A stretch of 64,000 nucleotides of DNA, from positions 372,001 to 436,000 of the forward strand of contig JAPFFF010000059.1 of the NCBI GenBank assembly GCA_039105265.1. Direction: 5' to 3'. The translations under genes were made by a program, and so were the position numbers. The notes under the pieces are model-generated. The model searched no databases, was not told the DNA's origin, and saw only the letters and a program-made list of their open reading frames with translations. Shown one piece after another: positions 9,056 to 20,224 of the stretch (its first letter is position 1; every line of letters starts with the position of its first letter). The stretch is from Tritrichomonas musculus. Lineage: Eukaryota; Parabasalia; Tritrichomonadida; Tritrichomonadidae.

Positions 9056-12000
9056 ATATAGTGTATAGACAAAAAAAAATTAATGGACAAAAACGACTTT
9101 CACTTCACCTCCACATAAAAAGTTGATTTATTTTCTTGAATATTGAAGTGTTTTAAATTATAATTTAATAATATTATTTTATATGTATTATATATTTTAT
9201 TTTAATGATTATTACTTTAATTACTTGATTAGATCTGTTGTTAATTTCATAATAAGAAAAACCTTTTTTTTACTATTATCTCCATAAGCAATTGATTAAA
9301 ATGGAATTAAAAGTTTAATTATTAATTGACACATGATGCTCATAATTATTGTCAGATAAAATAATTAAAAATCAAAATATAAATTGAAAAAAGGTGTTTT
9401 ATTATTTTCGGTTAAATCAATTTTTTTAATGGATAAAAAATTTTATTATCTTCATAGATATTTATTGATTTACAAATAATTCATTACATTATTGATATTA
9501 ATCTTAAAAACATAGAAATTATGAAACTAACTTTAAACGGGATCGTATTTTTTAAAAGTCATTATTATTTGCGATTATCATAAAAACTCTGATTCTTATC
9601 TTTTTTTGGGATAAAAATCTGCAAAACATATTTATTATTTAATAAATTGTTTTTTAAATGGATTTTAAGATTTCAAAGTTGGGGTATTGTTAAAATAATA
9701 TCGAAAAATTAAAAAACAGAAATTTCATTTTATTTTGGGAAATATTTAGGCAATCTTAAATATTTTGCTATAGATAAAACACTTAATTCATGCTTTTAAA
9801 AAATATTAGATTGAATCATTGATAACATTTCTTTAAATTGAATTATTCATCTTTTTTTCAATAAAATGAAAAATGCCATCAAAGTCAATATTTGCATAAA
9901 AGTATGATATGATTATTAAAAAATAGTTTATATTCATCTAATATAAAACCAAATAAAAATAATAGATTTTCATTTTCTTTAACCAATTTATGTAAAAGAA
10001 CCATTTTACAAAAATTCTTAAAAAAGTTGACTTTAATTAGATTTTTTCCTCTTTCAAAAAGCTATTTGTGATATCCTTATCATTTATAATGTTTTATATA
10101 CTGAGAACAATATAAATATGCATTAGATTTGCAAAAATAAAGAGGTCACTTTTTAATATTATTTATCTTAAATAATGAAGATTTTCCCATTTTTTTTATA
10201 TAAATAAAATTAGGTTTAAAAATATATATCAAAAATTCTATTAGTTTGATCAAAACTCCATTATTTAGGATTTTGTTGAAAAAAAAATCTATAGTTGGTG
10301 GAAAAAACTGCGTTTTGAGGACAAAACCATGTTTTCTCGATGAATATTCAATATTTTTTAATAAAAGTTATATATAATCACATTTCATATTAATACAAAT
10401 CTATATACAGGTTTTTATCAATTTTATTGAACTTAAGCTTTGATAATATTATAATAAAAATTATTTTATAACATCAACATTTTTTTAATATTTCCTAATT
10501 TTTAAATTATCACTTGGATATACTATAAAATGGATAAAATATTTTTTAACAAATGTTGTTCAGTATGGGAAAAAAATCGATTTTTAAAAGATTTTTTAAT
10601 ATTCACTTCACCACCATAATTCTTTTTATATCACATTTCAGTTTTTATATAGGAAAATGGATTTTTAAAAACGCATTTTCATTTCATTAAAACATATTAT
10701 TGTTTAATGATATCCTGCTATTACTTTATTGATAAAATAAAATTACTGAAATAGTCATTTGATATTAAGATAAATTGTTTTTAATATTTTTTTTAATAAC
10801 TTTTTTTTTCAACTTAAATTTCTCTATGATAGATTTATCAACCAAATTTACTACTAATATAATATATATCTACATATTATATATTATCAGATTTTAATAA
10901 TAAATCCTCTGTAAATTACTCCCTCATGTTAGAAATTAAATTGCAACTTTGGTTAAAAATATCATTGATTATACATAATGTGTATGGAATTTTCGTATAA
11001 CAATTATAAAATATATATAATATTAGTATCTATATGTTTTTACACAGCCAAATCTGGCAAATCATTTATAGGTCACTTGGTTGAAAAGATGAAGAATCAA
11101 AATTAATCTACTTTATTTTTTTCTACCAAAGAATTAAATTGATCTAATTTTTTGTAGAAATTAATAATATTCAAATATAAATATGAATATGATATTATCA
11201 TTCAATAATATATTATATTGGTCATTTTTGGGAAGATGAATAAAAAATTTTTTTGTGTGCTTTTCTCAAGGAACAAGTGTAATCGTATAAATTTATCTAT
11301 ATATATTTATTATTGACATGTAATGTTATCCTAAATATTAAAGTTATTAAATATTTCTTTTTAAAAATTCTTACAAAACTTTGTTTAAATTTATATTCAA
11401 AAAACACTAATATTTTTAGACATAATCAATATTTGATTATAATATTTATAATATACATGTTACATTTGATATTATAAATATTTTCACTTCAAAAAATGCA
11501 ATTTACTATTTTTTTCCTATGAAAAATTAGTTTTTTCAAATGTTTTTGGAAGTATTTTTTAGCATGAATAACCTGATGGTTATTAAAGATATAATAATTT
11601 TAACATTCTATTTATTATTTTAATAGAATAATATATAATATCTATTTTTTAATAATGATAATCATTTAGATATATCGAGGAAAATGCTTTTTTGTTTCAC
11701 TTAGCATTTGAAAAGAAAAAAAAATTCAATTTCAACTAAAATTCTAAAAAAAAAAATAACTTTTCAGTAATTTTATTTTATCAATAAAGTAATAGCAGGA
11801 TATCATTAAACAATAATATGTTTTAATGAAATGAAAATGCGTTTTTAAAAATCCATTTTCCTATATAAAAACTGAAATGTGATATAAAAAGAATTATGGT
11901 GGTGAAGTGAATATTAAAAAATCTTTTAAAAATCGATTTTTTTCCCATACTGAACAACATTTGTTAAAAAATATTTTATCCATTTTATAGTATATCCAAG

Positions 12001-12568
12001 TGATAATTTAAAAATTAGGAAATATTAAAAAAATGTTGATGTTATAAAATAATTTTTATTATAATATTATCAAAGCTTAAGTTCAATAAAATTGATAAAA
12101 ACCTGTATATAGATTTGTATTAATATGAAATGTGATTATATATAACTTTTATTAAAAAATATTGAATATTCATCGAGAAAACATAGTTTTGTCCTCAAAA
12201 CGCAGTTTTTTCCACCAACTATAAAAATTTTTTAAAAAGGTTATATGAAAACTTTTTGATAAAAAATAAAAAAAATAAAAATTGTTATATCCTAAAATTA
12301 TTTAGTTCTTATTCTTATATTACTTTAAAAAAATATTTAATATAATATTTATTATTTATAAAGTGGGTAAAATCTGTTTTAAGAACTCATTTATAGAAAT
12401 GTTAAAAAATATATGATTATTAAAAACTCAAAGAAAATGCTTGAAAATAGAATATTTTTATTACTAGATGATGAAGTATATTTGTACAAATTTTCTAGGC
12501 AAAAATATATTTCTAAAGCAAATTAAGTTGTTTTTGTCCATTAATTTTTTTTTGTCTATACACTATAT
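9056..12568. mobile_element. Element with perfect 39-bp terminal inverted repeats
   Basis: Positions 9056-9094 (ATATAGTGTATAGAC, nine A, TTAATGGACAAAAAC) recur as an exact inverted copy at 12530-12568, and the pairing continues a few bases inward with one mismatch. The 3.5-kb interval has no coding potential and contains the separate 1.93-kb palindromic element at 10290-12223; without it about 1.6 kb remains. Family unknown. TATA flanks both ends but is palindromic, so the target duplication cannot be called. Confidence 0.6.
10290..12223. mobile_element. Foldback-type element with 462-bp inverted arms
   Basis: Arms at 10290-10751 and 11762-12223 are of equal length and almost identical as inverted copies (one clear mismatch seen near 10330/12183), separated by a 1010-bp non-coding spacer. 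The outer end TATAGTTGGTGGAAAAAACT also occurs alone at 60633, which shows it is the end of a dispersed family. It is nested within the 9056-12568 element. Confidence 0.7.
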
Positions 12569-12629
12569 CTAAAAATTAGCAAGACAAAATCATTAGCTAT
12601 ATTATATTTATTGATAAAATCATTTATAT

Positions 12630-12755
12630 ACCCTTGATAAAATATTAAATCATATATTTATTTAATATTTCTAATATCATCAAAAAAATTTGGGCCAAAA
12701 AAAAAATTCTTGAGTGTCCCCCCATATCCCCTATATTTAATATTTTATCAAGGGT
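12630..12755. repeat. 21-bp perfect inverted repeat at the right end of the nest
   Basis: ACCCTTGATAAAATATTAAAT (12630-12650, 21 bp) is matched by its exact inverse at 12735-12755. It straddles the GTGTCCCCCC terminus at 12714-12723. It could be a hairpin formed on insertion or the ends of a small separate insert. Confidence 0.45.
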
Positions 12756-13438
12756 GAGCTCCTTAACGGTCGCCAGTGTTTACTTGTTTTTCTTTCTTTT
12801 TTATCTAGAAAATATTATTTTGAAAACATAAAAAAGAATATACACTTTTTAAGCTCTCAATAAAATACATTTTTTCTTTAAAATAGCTTAGGTCACAAAA
12901 TATACAAATGAGATATTTACCAAAAAAAAAAGATATTGAAAATCCACTCTTTGAATCAATGCAAAATTAATTGAATGTCACAATTATTGATTTTCAGCTT
13001 GCTTCATAAGCACAATCAGGTTCTCTATTATTTTTAAAATCTTTCTTTTTTATGTACGTTAAAAATTAATAACGTATTCGGTTAACAAAAAATTATTTAT
13101 TTTATTTAACCTTTATGGATTTAATATCAAATTATTAATCAAAAGATATGTTTATTATTGCAATTGATCTCTAAAAGTTTATAGTATCATGCTATATGAT
13201 GATAAGATTCGATAAAAATAGTATTTATTAAAATAAATAAATGAAATTCTCAAAATGAATATTATATTTTTTTTTCTCCATCATCATCAACATTAGGTCC
13301 TTAATAATAATTGATTCAACTCATATCAGCAATAAAGAAATTATTTTCAAATTTTGAAAATATCTCAAAAAATGAAACCGCGAGGTTTTTGGAAAAATTA
13401 GTTTTTTTTTGGTAAAAATTATATTTTTGGAAAAAAGA
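12756..13438. other. Intergenic, no gene seen
   Basis: AT-rich sequence with no conserved frame; it separates the transposon nest from decayed kinase/Sel1 genes. The word TTAACGGTCGC at 12763-12773 occurs again at 56915. Confidence 0.4.
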
Positions 13439-14394
13439 TTAAATTTGGTAAAAAAGCATTATTTCAGAAAACATTTTATTTTTGCAAAAAAGCATTGTTT
13501 GGTATCGATTGAAATCAACATCATCAGCAAGTGAAAAATCATTATTTTCCAGATACTTGATTATCTCAACAAATGATGGCCTAGATAATGGCTCTGGTGA
13601 CAAGCATTTTCTGATGAGTTCAATACATATAAATGAAATTGAATAAGAAGATTTTGGAAGTTGACAAGGATGTTTGTTTAATTTATCTTGCATTTTTTGA
13701 TGATGCAAATTTCCTGAGAACAAAACATGAAGCAAAACACCATATGAATAAACGTCAGTTTTATTATCATAATCATCTTCATTTTGCATTTCTGGAGACA
13801 TGTAGGCAAGTGCTCCAATACCTTTAGTAAGTGATTTATTTTCATTAAAGATATCTGTAACATGAACAAGTTCGAAATCAATGATTTTAGAATCAGAATT
13901 TCCATTTAACATTATATTGCTCTTTTTTAAACCTCGATGAATAAGACCTAATTTGTGAATGCAACTTCAACAGCAATTTTAACTTTCATTGTATTCATTA
14001 AGTAATCATTATTTAAGCATTCCTTTTAAAGATATTCAAGATAATCAAGATATTCAAGAAATTGTTGTGATATTTTCATCTCCATACTGTTCTTGTGTGT
14101 TGATTCCAATTGATTTACAAATGCATGGATGATTGATAAACTGAAGAATTTCAAATTCTTTATATGCATTTTGCAGATTCTTGAATGTAGTATCTTTATC
14201 CTTTTTTATAATATTTTTGCACATAATGTTAAGAAAATTGATATAAATACACTTCATATATTTTTTCAAAAACATTTCTATCAAGCAATTTAAAATTGAT
14301 AATATTTTGAATTATTCTTTTTGATAAATCATTTTTCCTTTCAATTATTTTTTCAATTTCATTTTTTAGTGTTTGAATGTCAAAACCAAATTGC
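13439..14394 (-). pseudogene. Decayed protein kinase
   Basis: Read on the minus strand, an N-terminal helical part (IKQFGFDIQTLKNEIEKIIE, from about 14394) leads into an N-lobe fragment with the EFEILQFINHPCICKSIG segment (14054-14284). A broken stretch follows that still shows IHRGLKKSNIML (HRD changed to HRG). The C-lobe (13439-13912) has IIDFELVHV (DFG to DFE), AYMSPE in place of APE, DVYSYGVLLHVLFSG and RPSFVEIIKYL. Several frameshifts and stops separate the parts. The altered HRD and DFG motifs suggest it may have been a pseudokinase before decay. It follows the Sel1 pseudogene head to tail, so both may come from one gene. Confidence 0.65.
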
Positions 14395-15616
14395 TTAATT
14401 AATAACAAACTTAACGGATTTTATCAACATTTCAAACAATTTATTTATGTATACTTTGATTGAATCTTCATACATGTAAAGATGTGACAAGTTGTACATT
14501 GATAAACAATCATTTTTTTGATGAATTGCTTCTTCAAAAAAGACAATAGCGTTACCTAATTTCTTTTTAATTTCTTCACCAGAACCATGCTTATAAATAA
14601 TTCCAAGATTATTTTTGGCAAATTGATTGTTAAATGATGATGCTTCCATATTATGATGAATTGCTTCAAGAACATTTTTTTTGACATTTTTACCTTCATG
14701 AAGTAAAAATCCATGAGAAAAGTTTGCATTTTTATTACCATTTTTTGAAGCAAGCATAATATAATACATTCCTTTTTTAATATTTAATATCGAACTTTTA
14801 TCTTCGTAATAAATGAGTCCAAGGACATATTGTGCTTGATGAAAATTTTGGTTTGAAGAGAGTGCAAAATAATGAATTGCCATTTTAATGTCACGTTTAA
14901 CATATCGACCATCATAATAAATAAAACCTAGGTTGTATTGTGCTTCAGGAATGTTTTGATCTGAAGCAAGTGAATAATAATGAATTGCTTTTTTGATATC
15001 CCTTAAGAAATACTTGTTCTGATAATATATAAGAGCCATAATATTTTGATTTGCAGAAAGGGAGTAATAATGAATAGCTTTTCCAATGTCTCTTGAAACT
15101 TCTTTGCCATTATAATAAATATTTCCCAGCTTAAATTGCGCCTCTAGATGATTTTGTTTCGCTGCTAATATAAAATAATAAATTGCTTTGTTAATGTCTT
15201 TCGTGACGTATTTTCCTTCATAATAAATTACGCCTAAACAAAATTGTGCCGCATATTTGTTTTCATAATAAATTAGACCTAATACTAATTGTGCTTGATT
15301 AAAATTTTGATCTGCAGCGAGTAAAAAGAAATGGATTGCTTTATTAAAATCATGCACTAAATATTTACCTTCATAATAAATAACTCCGAGACAAAATTGA
15401 GCTTCTGGAATATTTTGATCTGCAGCATTTGAAAAATAATAAATCGCTTTGTTGATATCATGTATTGCATATTCCTTATTAAAGTAAATTATTCCTAAAT
15501 TGAATTGTGCTTTAGGATGATTTTGATCTGAAGCAAGTTGAAAATAATAAACTGCTTTACTGATATCGTGTGCAACACTTTGACCTTTATAATAGGCATA
15601 ACCAAGATAAAATTAA
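14395..15616 (-). pseudogene. Sel1-repeat protein, 5'-truncated
   Basis: The frame is open from about 15616 to the stop at 14395 (about 405 codons) with no ATG at its beginning. It consists of about nine Sel1-type repeats of 36 residues (AQFxLGxIYYxGKYVxxDIxKAIHYYxLAAxQN), more diverged from each other than those of the neighbouring gene at 17247. The 5' end stops exactly at a small hairpin element (15614-15728), so the start was cut off by insertion or rearrangement. Sel1 repeats build solenoid scaffolds; in trichomonads they usually follow a kinase domain, whereas here kinase remnants lie downstream. Confidence 0.7.
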
Positions 15617-15728
15617 TTCTCGCAAGGCCACTTTTTGAATACTTTGAAAACATAACTTTTTATGTTAAAATAATGTTACTTATACAACTTTTTAATAAAA
15701 AATATTCAAAAAGTGTCCGCGAGAATTA
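15614..15728. repeat. 115-bp hairpin element
   Basis: The left arm TAATTCTCGC...CACTTTTTGAATA (15614-15642) pairs with the inverse at about 15700-15728. It truncates the Sel1 pseudogene. The inner word GGCCACTTTTTGAA recurs in a stem-loop at 16935 and, with one change, at 60015. Confidence 0.6.
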
Positions 15729-15740
15729 CAAATTTTTCTT

Positions 15741-15769
15741 CACTTTTTGAGCTGAAGGCTCAAAAAGTG
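15741..15769. repeat. Stem-loop CACTTTTTGAGC/GCTCAAAAAGTG
   Basis: A perfect 12-bp stem with a 5-nt loop. Each arm contains an Inr-like TCACTTTTT word, one per strand, pointing inward. Confidence 0.5.
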
Positions 15770-15886
15770 AATTGCAAAATTGGTTAATTTTAATTTTTGA
15801 TCGTTTTGGTGAAATTTAAACACTTTTAATCATAATATTCTATGAGTTTTAACAATTTTGAAAATTTTACAATTTTTTTTTTCTCA

Positions 15887-16206
15887 ATAGACCTTTTTAT
15901 AAAAAGAAATTTTTTTTTGCGATAAAGAATACTTTTTAGCGATAGTGATCACTTTTTCATAAAAATGAACTTTTTCACAAAAACGCAAAGCAATTAGAAT
16001 TATTATTTAAAACCAATGTTATATGATTCTAGACAAGCATATAATATATTTTGGCTATTATAAATTATGTTTTATCAGTTTATTTTTAAGATTTAAAGAT
16101 TCATTTGTTTAAGTGAAAAAGTTCTTTTTTTATGAAAAAGTGGACATTACTTTACTAAAAAGTATACTATATCGCAAAAAAAATTTCTTTTTATAAAAAG
16201 GTCTAT
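15887..16206. mobile_element. MITE, 320 bp, ~95-bp inverted ends
   Basis: ATAGACCTTTTTATAAAAAG at 15887-15906 and the following ~75 bp are repeated inverted at about 16112-16206, including GCGATA...ACTTTTTAGCGATA and TGAACTTTTTCAC blocks, with some mismatches. The centre is non-coding. Family unknown. Confidence 0.6.
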
Positions 16207-16474
16207 TATCAATTGTTTTTTTGCATAAATACATCAATCTTCTATGGTAACATATATCTTATTACATATATCTTAATCAAAAAAAAAATAAAAAAAATAA
16301 AAAAAGATCATTGATATACTAATTGTTAATGATATATATAGGCTCCTTATTAAAATAAAATTGTATAAAATTGTATAAAAATTTGTATCAATCTATATTT
16401 TTATTCAAACAAAAATTATGAGTTCTTGAATGTAGCAGTTCAAAAAGATTGAATAATTGAATGCAACATGATAT

Positions 16475-16856
16475 TTAATTGATTAAGACATCTTTCAAAT
16501 CTTCAGTTGCTTGCATGTTTGACATTTTGATAAATAATCTATGCATATACTTGCCTTTTACGTTTGGCTGTAATAATTTCGCGCGACATAATATCTCAAA
16601 AACTGGTAAAAGCATCATGAATCTGTGAAAATTCGATATCTGGGTCGAAATTTTCGGCAACAACGTAAGTTTTTCCTTCAATTAAAATTCTACCAGTTTC
16701 ATCGTCATCATGTTGAAAACGAATTGGGAAATAATCTAATTTGGTATTATTTAGTTTATGAATCGCCTTCATTACCGTTTCACGAGTCTCAAATGTAATG
16801 AATGCATTTGAATCTGTCTGCCCTTGCGCATCATTTAAGCCGTATAAAATAAGCAT
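16475..16856 (-). pseudogene. RNA-binding protein fragment (RRM)
   Basis: Minus-strand frame 16596-16856 reads LYGLNDAQGQTDSNAFITFETRETVMKAIHKLN..., an RRM with an RNP1-like AFITF segment. It is followed by the start of a second RRM (KTYVVAENFDPDIEFSQIHDAF), which is interrupted by a stop at 16596. The rest (KYMHRLFIKMSNMQATEDL) continues in another frame to 16475. The first RRM lacks its beginning, so this is a 5'-truncated remnant. Just upstream the 16-bp word TTTTTATGACATTAGC is duplicated (16859-16891). Confidence 0.6.
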
Positions 16857-16931
16857 GCTTTTTATGACATTAGCCTTTTTATGACATTAGCTTTGATGTT
16901 GCAGATCTGAATTTTTTTCCCCCAAGACAAG

Positions 16932-16964
16932 GAAGGCCACTTTTTGAACTGTGTTCAAAAAGTG
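16932..16964. repeat. Stem-loop with GGCCACTTTTTGAAC
   Basis: CACTTTTTGAAC (16939-16950) pairs with GTTCAAAAAGTG (16953-16964). It shares GGCCACTTTTTGAA with the hairpin element at 15614. Confidence 0.5.
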
Positions 16965-17246
16965 TCAAGTGCGCTGTTTTTTTCTTTTAGAAAAAAGAAA
17001 ATATCTATATAAAAAACATTTAAATAAATAATAATTTAGTTAAAATTTCATTTTGAAATTAACAGAGTGTAAAAAATATCATTAATGTTTTCATCAAAAA
17101 ATTACAAAAGTTTGTTATTGGCATCAACATTTGTCTGTTATTAGCATAAACAAATTAAAGCATTCAATGATAGAGTTTTCTTCAATTAAAATCACAGAAG
17201 AAGGAATTATCCTTAGAGAAATAATTATAAAGCATTTCTTTTACAT

Positions 17247-20224
17247 TTAATTAATATCAATTCCAAATCCTTCATAAAAAATAGATGTTATTTCTTTTGC
17301 TTTTCCATTTGTAATTACCTTCTTTTCTTGTTTTCCTATTTGGTTCGATTTTATTGGATTCATCGAAATGTCGTACAAGAAATCGATATTTTTATAATGC
17401 TTGTATAATTGTTCATATGATGATTTATTGGTAATTAATTTACAATCAATCATTGAAATATTTTTAGCTTTTATTGCATTTTCATTGAGTCTTTTGATAA
17501 TTTTGTTAATGTCACATCCATATTTCTTGAATAACGCAATGCATAATAATGTTAAGGAATCTTCAAAATTTACGTTTATTGATCTGATTAATAAGTCAAT
17601 TATATCAAATTCTTCTTTATATTGTTCATTGTATAAATACATGTGAGCAAGGTTATACATTGCAATTTTATCGTTCTTTTGGTTAATTGCTTCTTTGAAA
17701 TATTCATTTGCTAATCCGATATTTGGTTGAATTTCATCTCCAAAACCGTTTTTATAAATGATTCCGAGGTTGTTTTTTGCGTATTGATTGTTAAACGACG
17801 ATGCTTCTTTATAATATTTGATTGCTCTTCGTATATCTTTCCCATAGTATTTGCCATCATGAAACAAAAAACCGACAGAGAAATTTGCTTGCTTATTGCC
17901 ATTGAATGCTGAGTTGCATATATAATAAATACCTTTATAGATATTCTGTTTTTTGAAAATGCCAAGGAAATATATTAAACCAAGATTATATTGTGCTTTT
18001 GGATAATTTTGTTTAGCAGCGAGTGAATAATAATGAATCGCTTTGTTCATATCTCGTGGAATATATTTACCGCTAGCATATAGTAAACCAAAACCATATT
18101 GTGCTTGTGGATGATTTTGATTAGCAGCGAGTGAATAATAATGAATCGCTTTGTTCATATCTCGTGAAATATATTCTCCTGTAGCATATATTACACCAAG
18201 ATTATATTGTGCTTTTGGATCATTTTGATTAGCAGCGAGTGAATAATAATGAATCGCTTTGTTCATATCTCGTGAAATATATTCACCTCTTTCATATATT
18301 ACACCAAGATTAAATTGTGCTTCTGGATCATTTTGATTAGCAGCGAGTGAATAATAATGAATCGCTTTGTTCATATCTCGTGAAATATATTCACCTCTTT
18401 CATATATTAAACCAAGATTAAATTGTGCTTCTGGATCATTTTGATTAGCAGCGAGTGAAAAATAATGAATCGCTTTGTTCATATCTCGTGAAATATATTC
18501 TCCTGTAGCATATATTACACCAAGATTAAATTGTGCTTTTGGATCATTTTGATTAGCAGCGAGTGAATAATAATGAATCGCTTTGTTCATATCTCGTGAA
18601 ATATATTCACCTCTTTCATATATTACACCAAGATTATATTGTGCTTTTGGATCATTTTGATTAGCAGCGAGTGAATAATAATGAATCGCTTTGTTCATAT
18701 CTCGTGAAATATATTCACCTCTTTCATATATTAAACCAAGATTATATTGTGCTTCTGGATCATTTTGATTAGCAGCGAGTGAATAATAATGAATCGCTTT
18801 GTTCATATCTCGTGAAATATATTCACCTCTTTCATATATTAAACCAAGATTAAATTGCGCTTCTGGATCATTTTGATTAGCAGCGAGTGAAAAATAATGA
18901 ATCGCTTTGTTCATATCTCGTGAAATATATTCTCCTGTAGTATATATTACACCAAGATTATATAGCACTCGTGAAAAACTCTGAATTAAATTAAGTACTG
19001 AAGGCCTGTTTTCAGGTTTTTCATCTATATATGTTTGGAAAATGTGATGCTTTAACAGCAAAATTTTGTTTTTGTTTTCATTTCCACCAATAATAAAAAC
19101 AATCATTTTGCCTAATGAATAAATGTCACTTTTATATGATGGAGTTCCTCCTGATTTAATTTCTGGTGCAGCAAAATCAGAACCAAGGTCTCTGGTAATG
19201 TCTTGATCATTGATGTCTGTTTCTTGTATCATTCTATCAAAGTCAATGAGAACTATTTGGTTATTTTTATCAAGAATAACGTTGTCTGGTTTCAAATCGC
19301 GGTAAATGTATTCATTCTTATGCAAATATTGAAAAATTGAGCAAAGATCAAAAATAATTTTAAACATGCAATCTTCTTCAAGTTTCATATTTTTTATATT
19401 ATCAAATGTCTGGCCATTTATATATTCAATAACAAGTGATGTTCGTTGTCCATCTTTCATTGTTCCATAAAAAATTGGTATGAATGGATGACTGATATTT
19501 TCATAATTGTTCTTTTCTCTTTTAATGAGAGGATTTGTCTTGATTATAACAAGCTGTTCTTCTTCAATATGATAGAATAAGTCGCACTTAGATGGCATGA
19601 TATTACGTAAATATATAAAATCACTTTTGTCATATTGTGAACTTTTTTTGTTGCATATTCCTGATCTTTTCTTAAATTTTTCTGTTCGATCTTCGTATGT
19701 CTTCGCATATCCTTCGTGAATCAAATATGCTGCAATGCAATATAAAATTTTGAAAAAAAATTGTTTTTATTTGAATTATAAATACTTTTTGAAAATTCTT
19801 CTATTTCGTCAAGTGTTGGTTGAGAATCTATTCGTTTGTATTCGATTTTTATAAGTTGCTTGAAAATATCTTCTGTGTCTTTTAGGAAATAAAAGGTTCG
19901 ATTTGGATTTATACTCAGTAATTCGCCTATTAAAGTTACTGATGACTGTTTAATACTGATTAAAGTTCGTTTAAATCCAAAAATAAAGTATTTATTATCA
20001 TTCTTTTCATTTTCTTCTTCATATTGACTGATTATAATTACTGATGAATTTTTTATATTTTCATATACCTCTTGGTTATTGTTGAAATCAAAATTTTGTG
20101 TAATTAGGAGAAATGAATGATCTTTGATGACTTTTTCCATTTTCTGATTCTTCATTCTTATCTCGTTGTTTTTCAAACGTTGCACAATATCCAAGAAAAT
20201 TGATGGGGGTAATTCCGGGAGCAT
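17247..20224 (-). CDS. Protein kinase with Sel1-repeat solenoid (one apparent frameshift)
   Basis: Two minus-strand frames belong together. The first, from the ATG at 20224, encodes an N-terminal domain (MLPELPPSIFLDIVQRL...) and ends at 19721. The second starts without an ATG near 19724 and reads ILYCIAAYLIHEGYAK upstream of its first Met-like codon, so the frame changes at the A8 run (19753-19760, plus strand). Total is about 990 residues. The kinase domain follows: LVIIKTNP (ATP-site Lys), IYRDLKPDNVILD (HRD as YRD), LIDFDR (DFG as DFD), FAAPE and DIYSLGKMI. About 13 Sel1 repeats come next, and then an unrecognised C-terminal tail. It is probably an active or near-active signalling kinase on a scaffold; targets are unknown. 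The single homopolymer change may be a sequencing error or an early loss of function. Confidence 0.75.
18013..18960 (-). repeat. Tandem 108-bp Sel1 repeat array
   Basis: About nine units start every 108 bp at 18013, 18121, 18229, 18337, 18445, 18553, 18661, 18769 and 18877. Units are nearly identical and differ mainly in a TGE versus ERGE codon block and in YYSLAA versus YFSLAA. The TGE-type block recurs at about 18176, 18500 and 18930 (spacing three and four units), which suggests multi-unit duplication by unequal exchange. Confidence 0.9.

Larger units (their letters stand above)
4116..12723 (+). mobile_element. Putative DNA transposon with GGGGACACTCAA termini, containing nested insertions
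   Basis: ATAT-G(n)-ACACTCAA followed by a T-run at 4112-4153 is mirrored by the inverse at about 12690-12727 (run of 14 G on the left, 6 C on the right). The pair brackets the transposase-like gene at 5001-6890. Subtracting the elements nested at 7525-8960 and 9056-12568 leaves about 3.7 kb, a reasonable size for an autonomous element with one ~690-codon gene. The flanking ATAT on both sides is palindromic, so it could be target duplication or part of the termini. Inferred from about 30 bp of terminal symmetry only. Confidence 0.4.

Noticed and set aside
12763-12774. TTAACGGTCGC shared with 56915-56925
   Set aside because: Only 11 bp with no further similarity around; could be chance or a short element end, not supportable.
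13633-13827. Plus-strand frame over the kinase remnant
   Set aside because: The minus strand shows kinase motifs; this is its shadow.
18013-18960. CRISPR-like array
   Set aside because: Regular 108-bp units without spacers; they code for Sel1 repeats in a eukaryotic gene.
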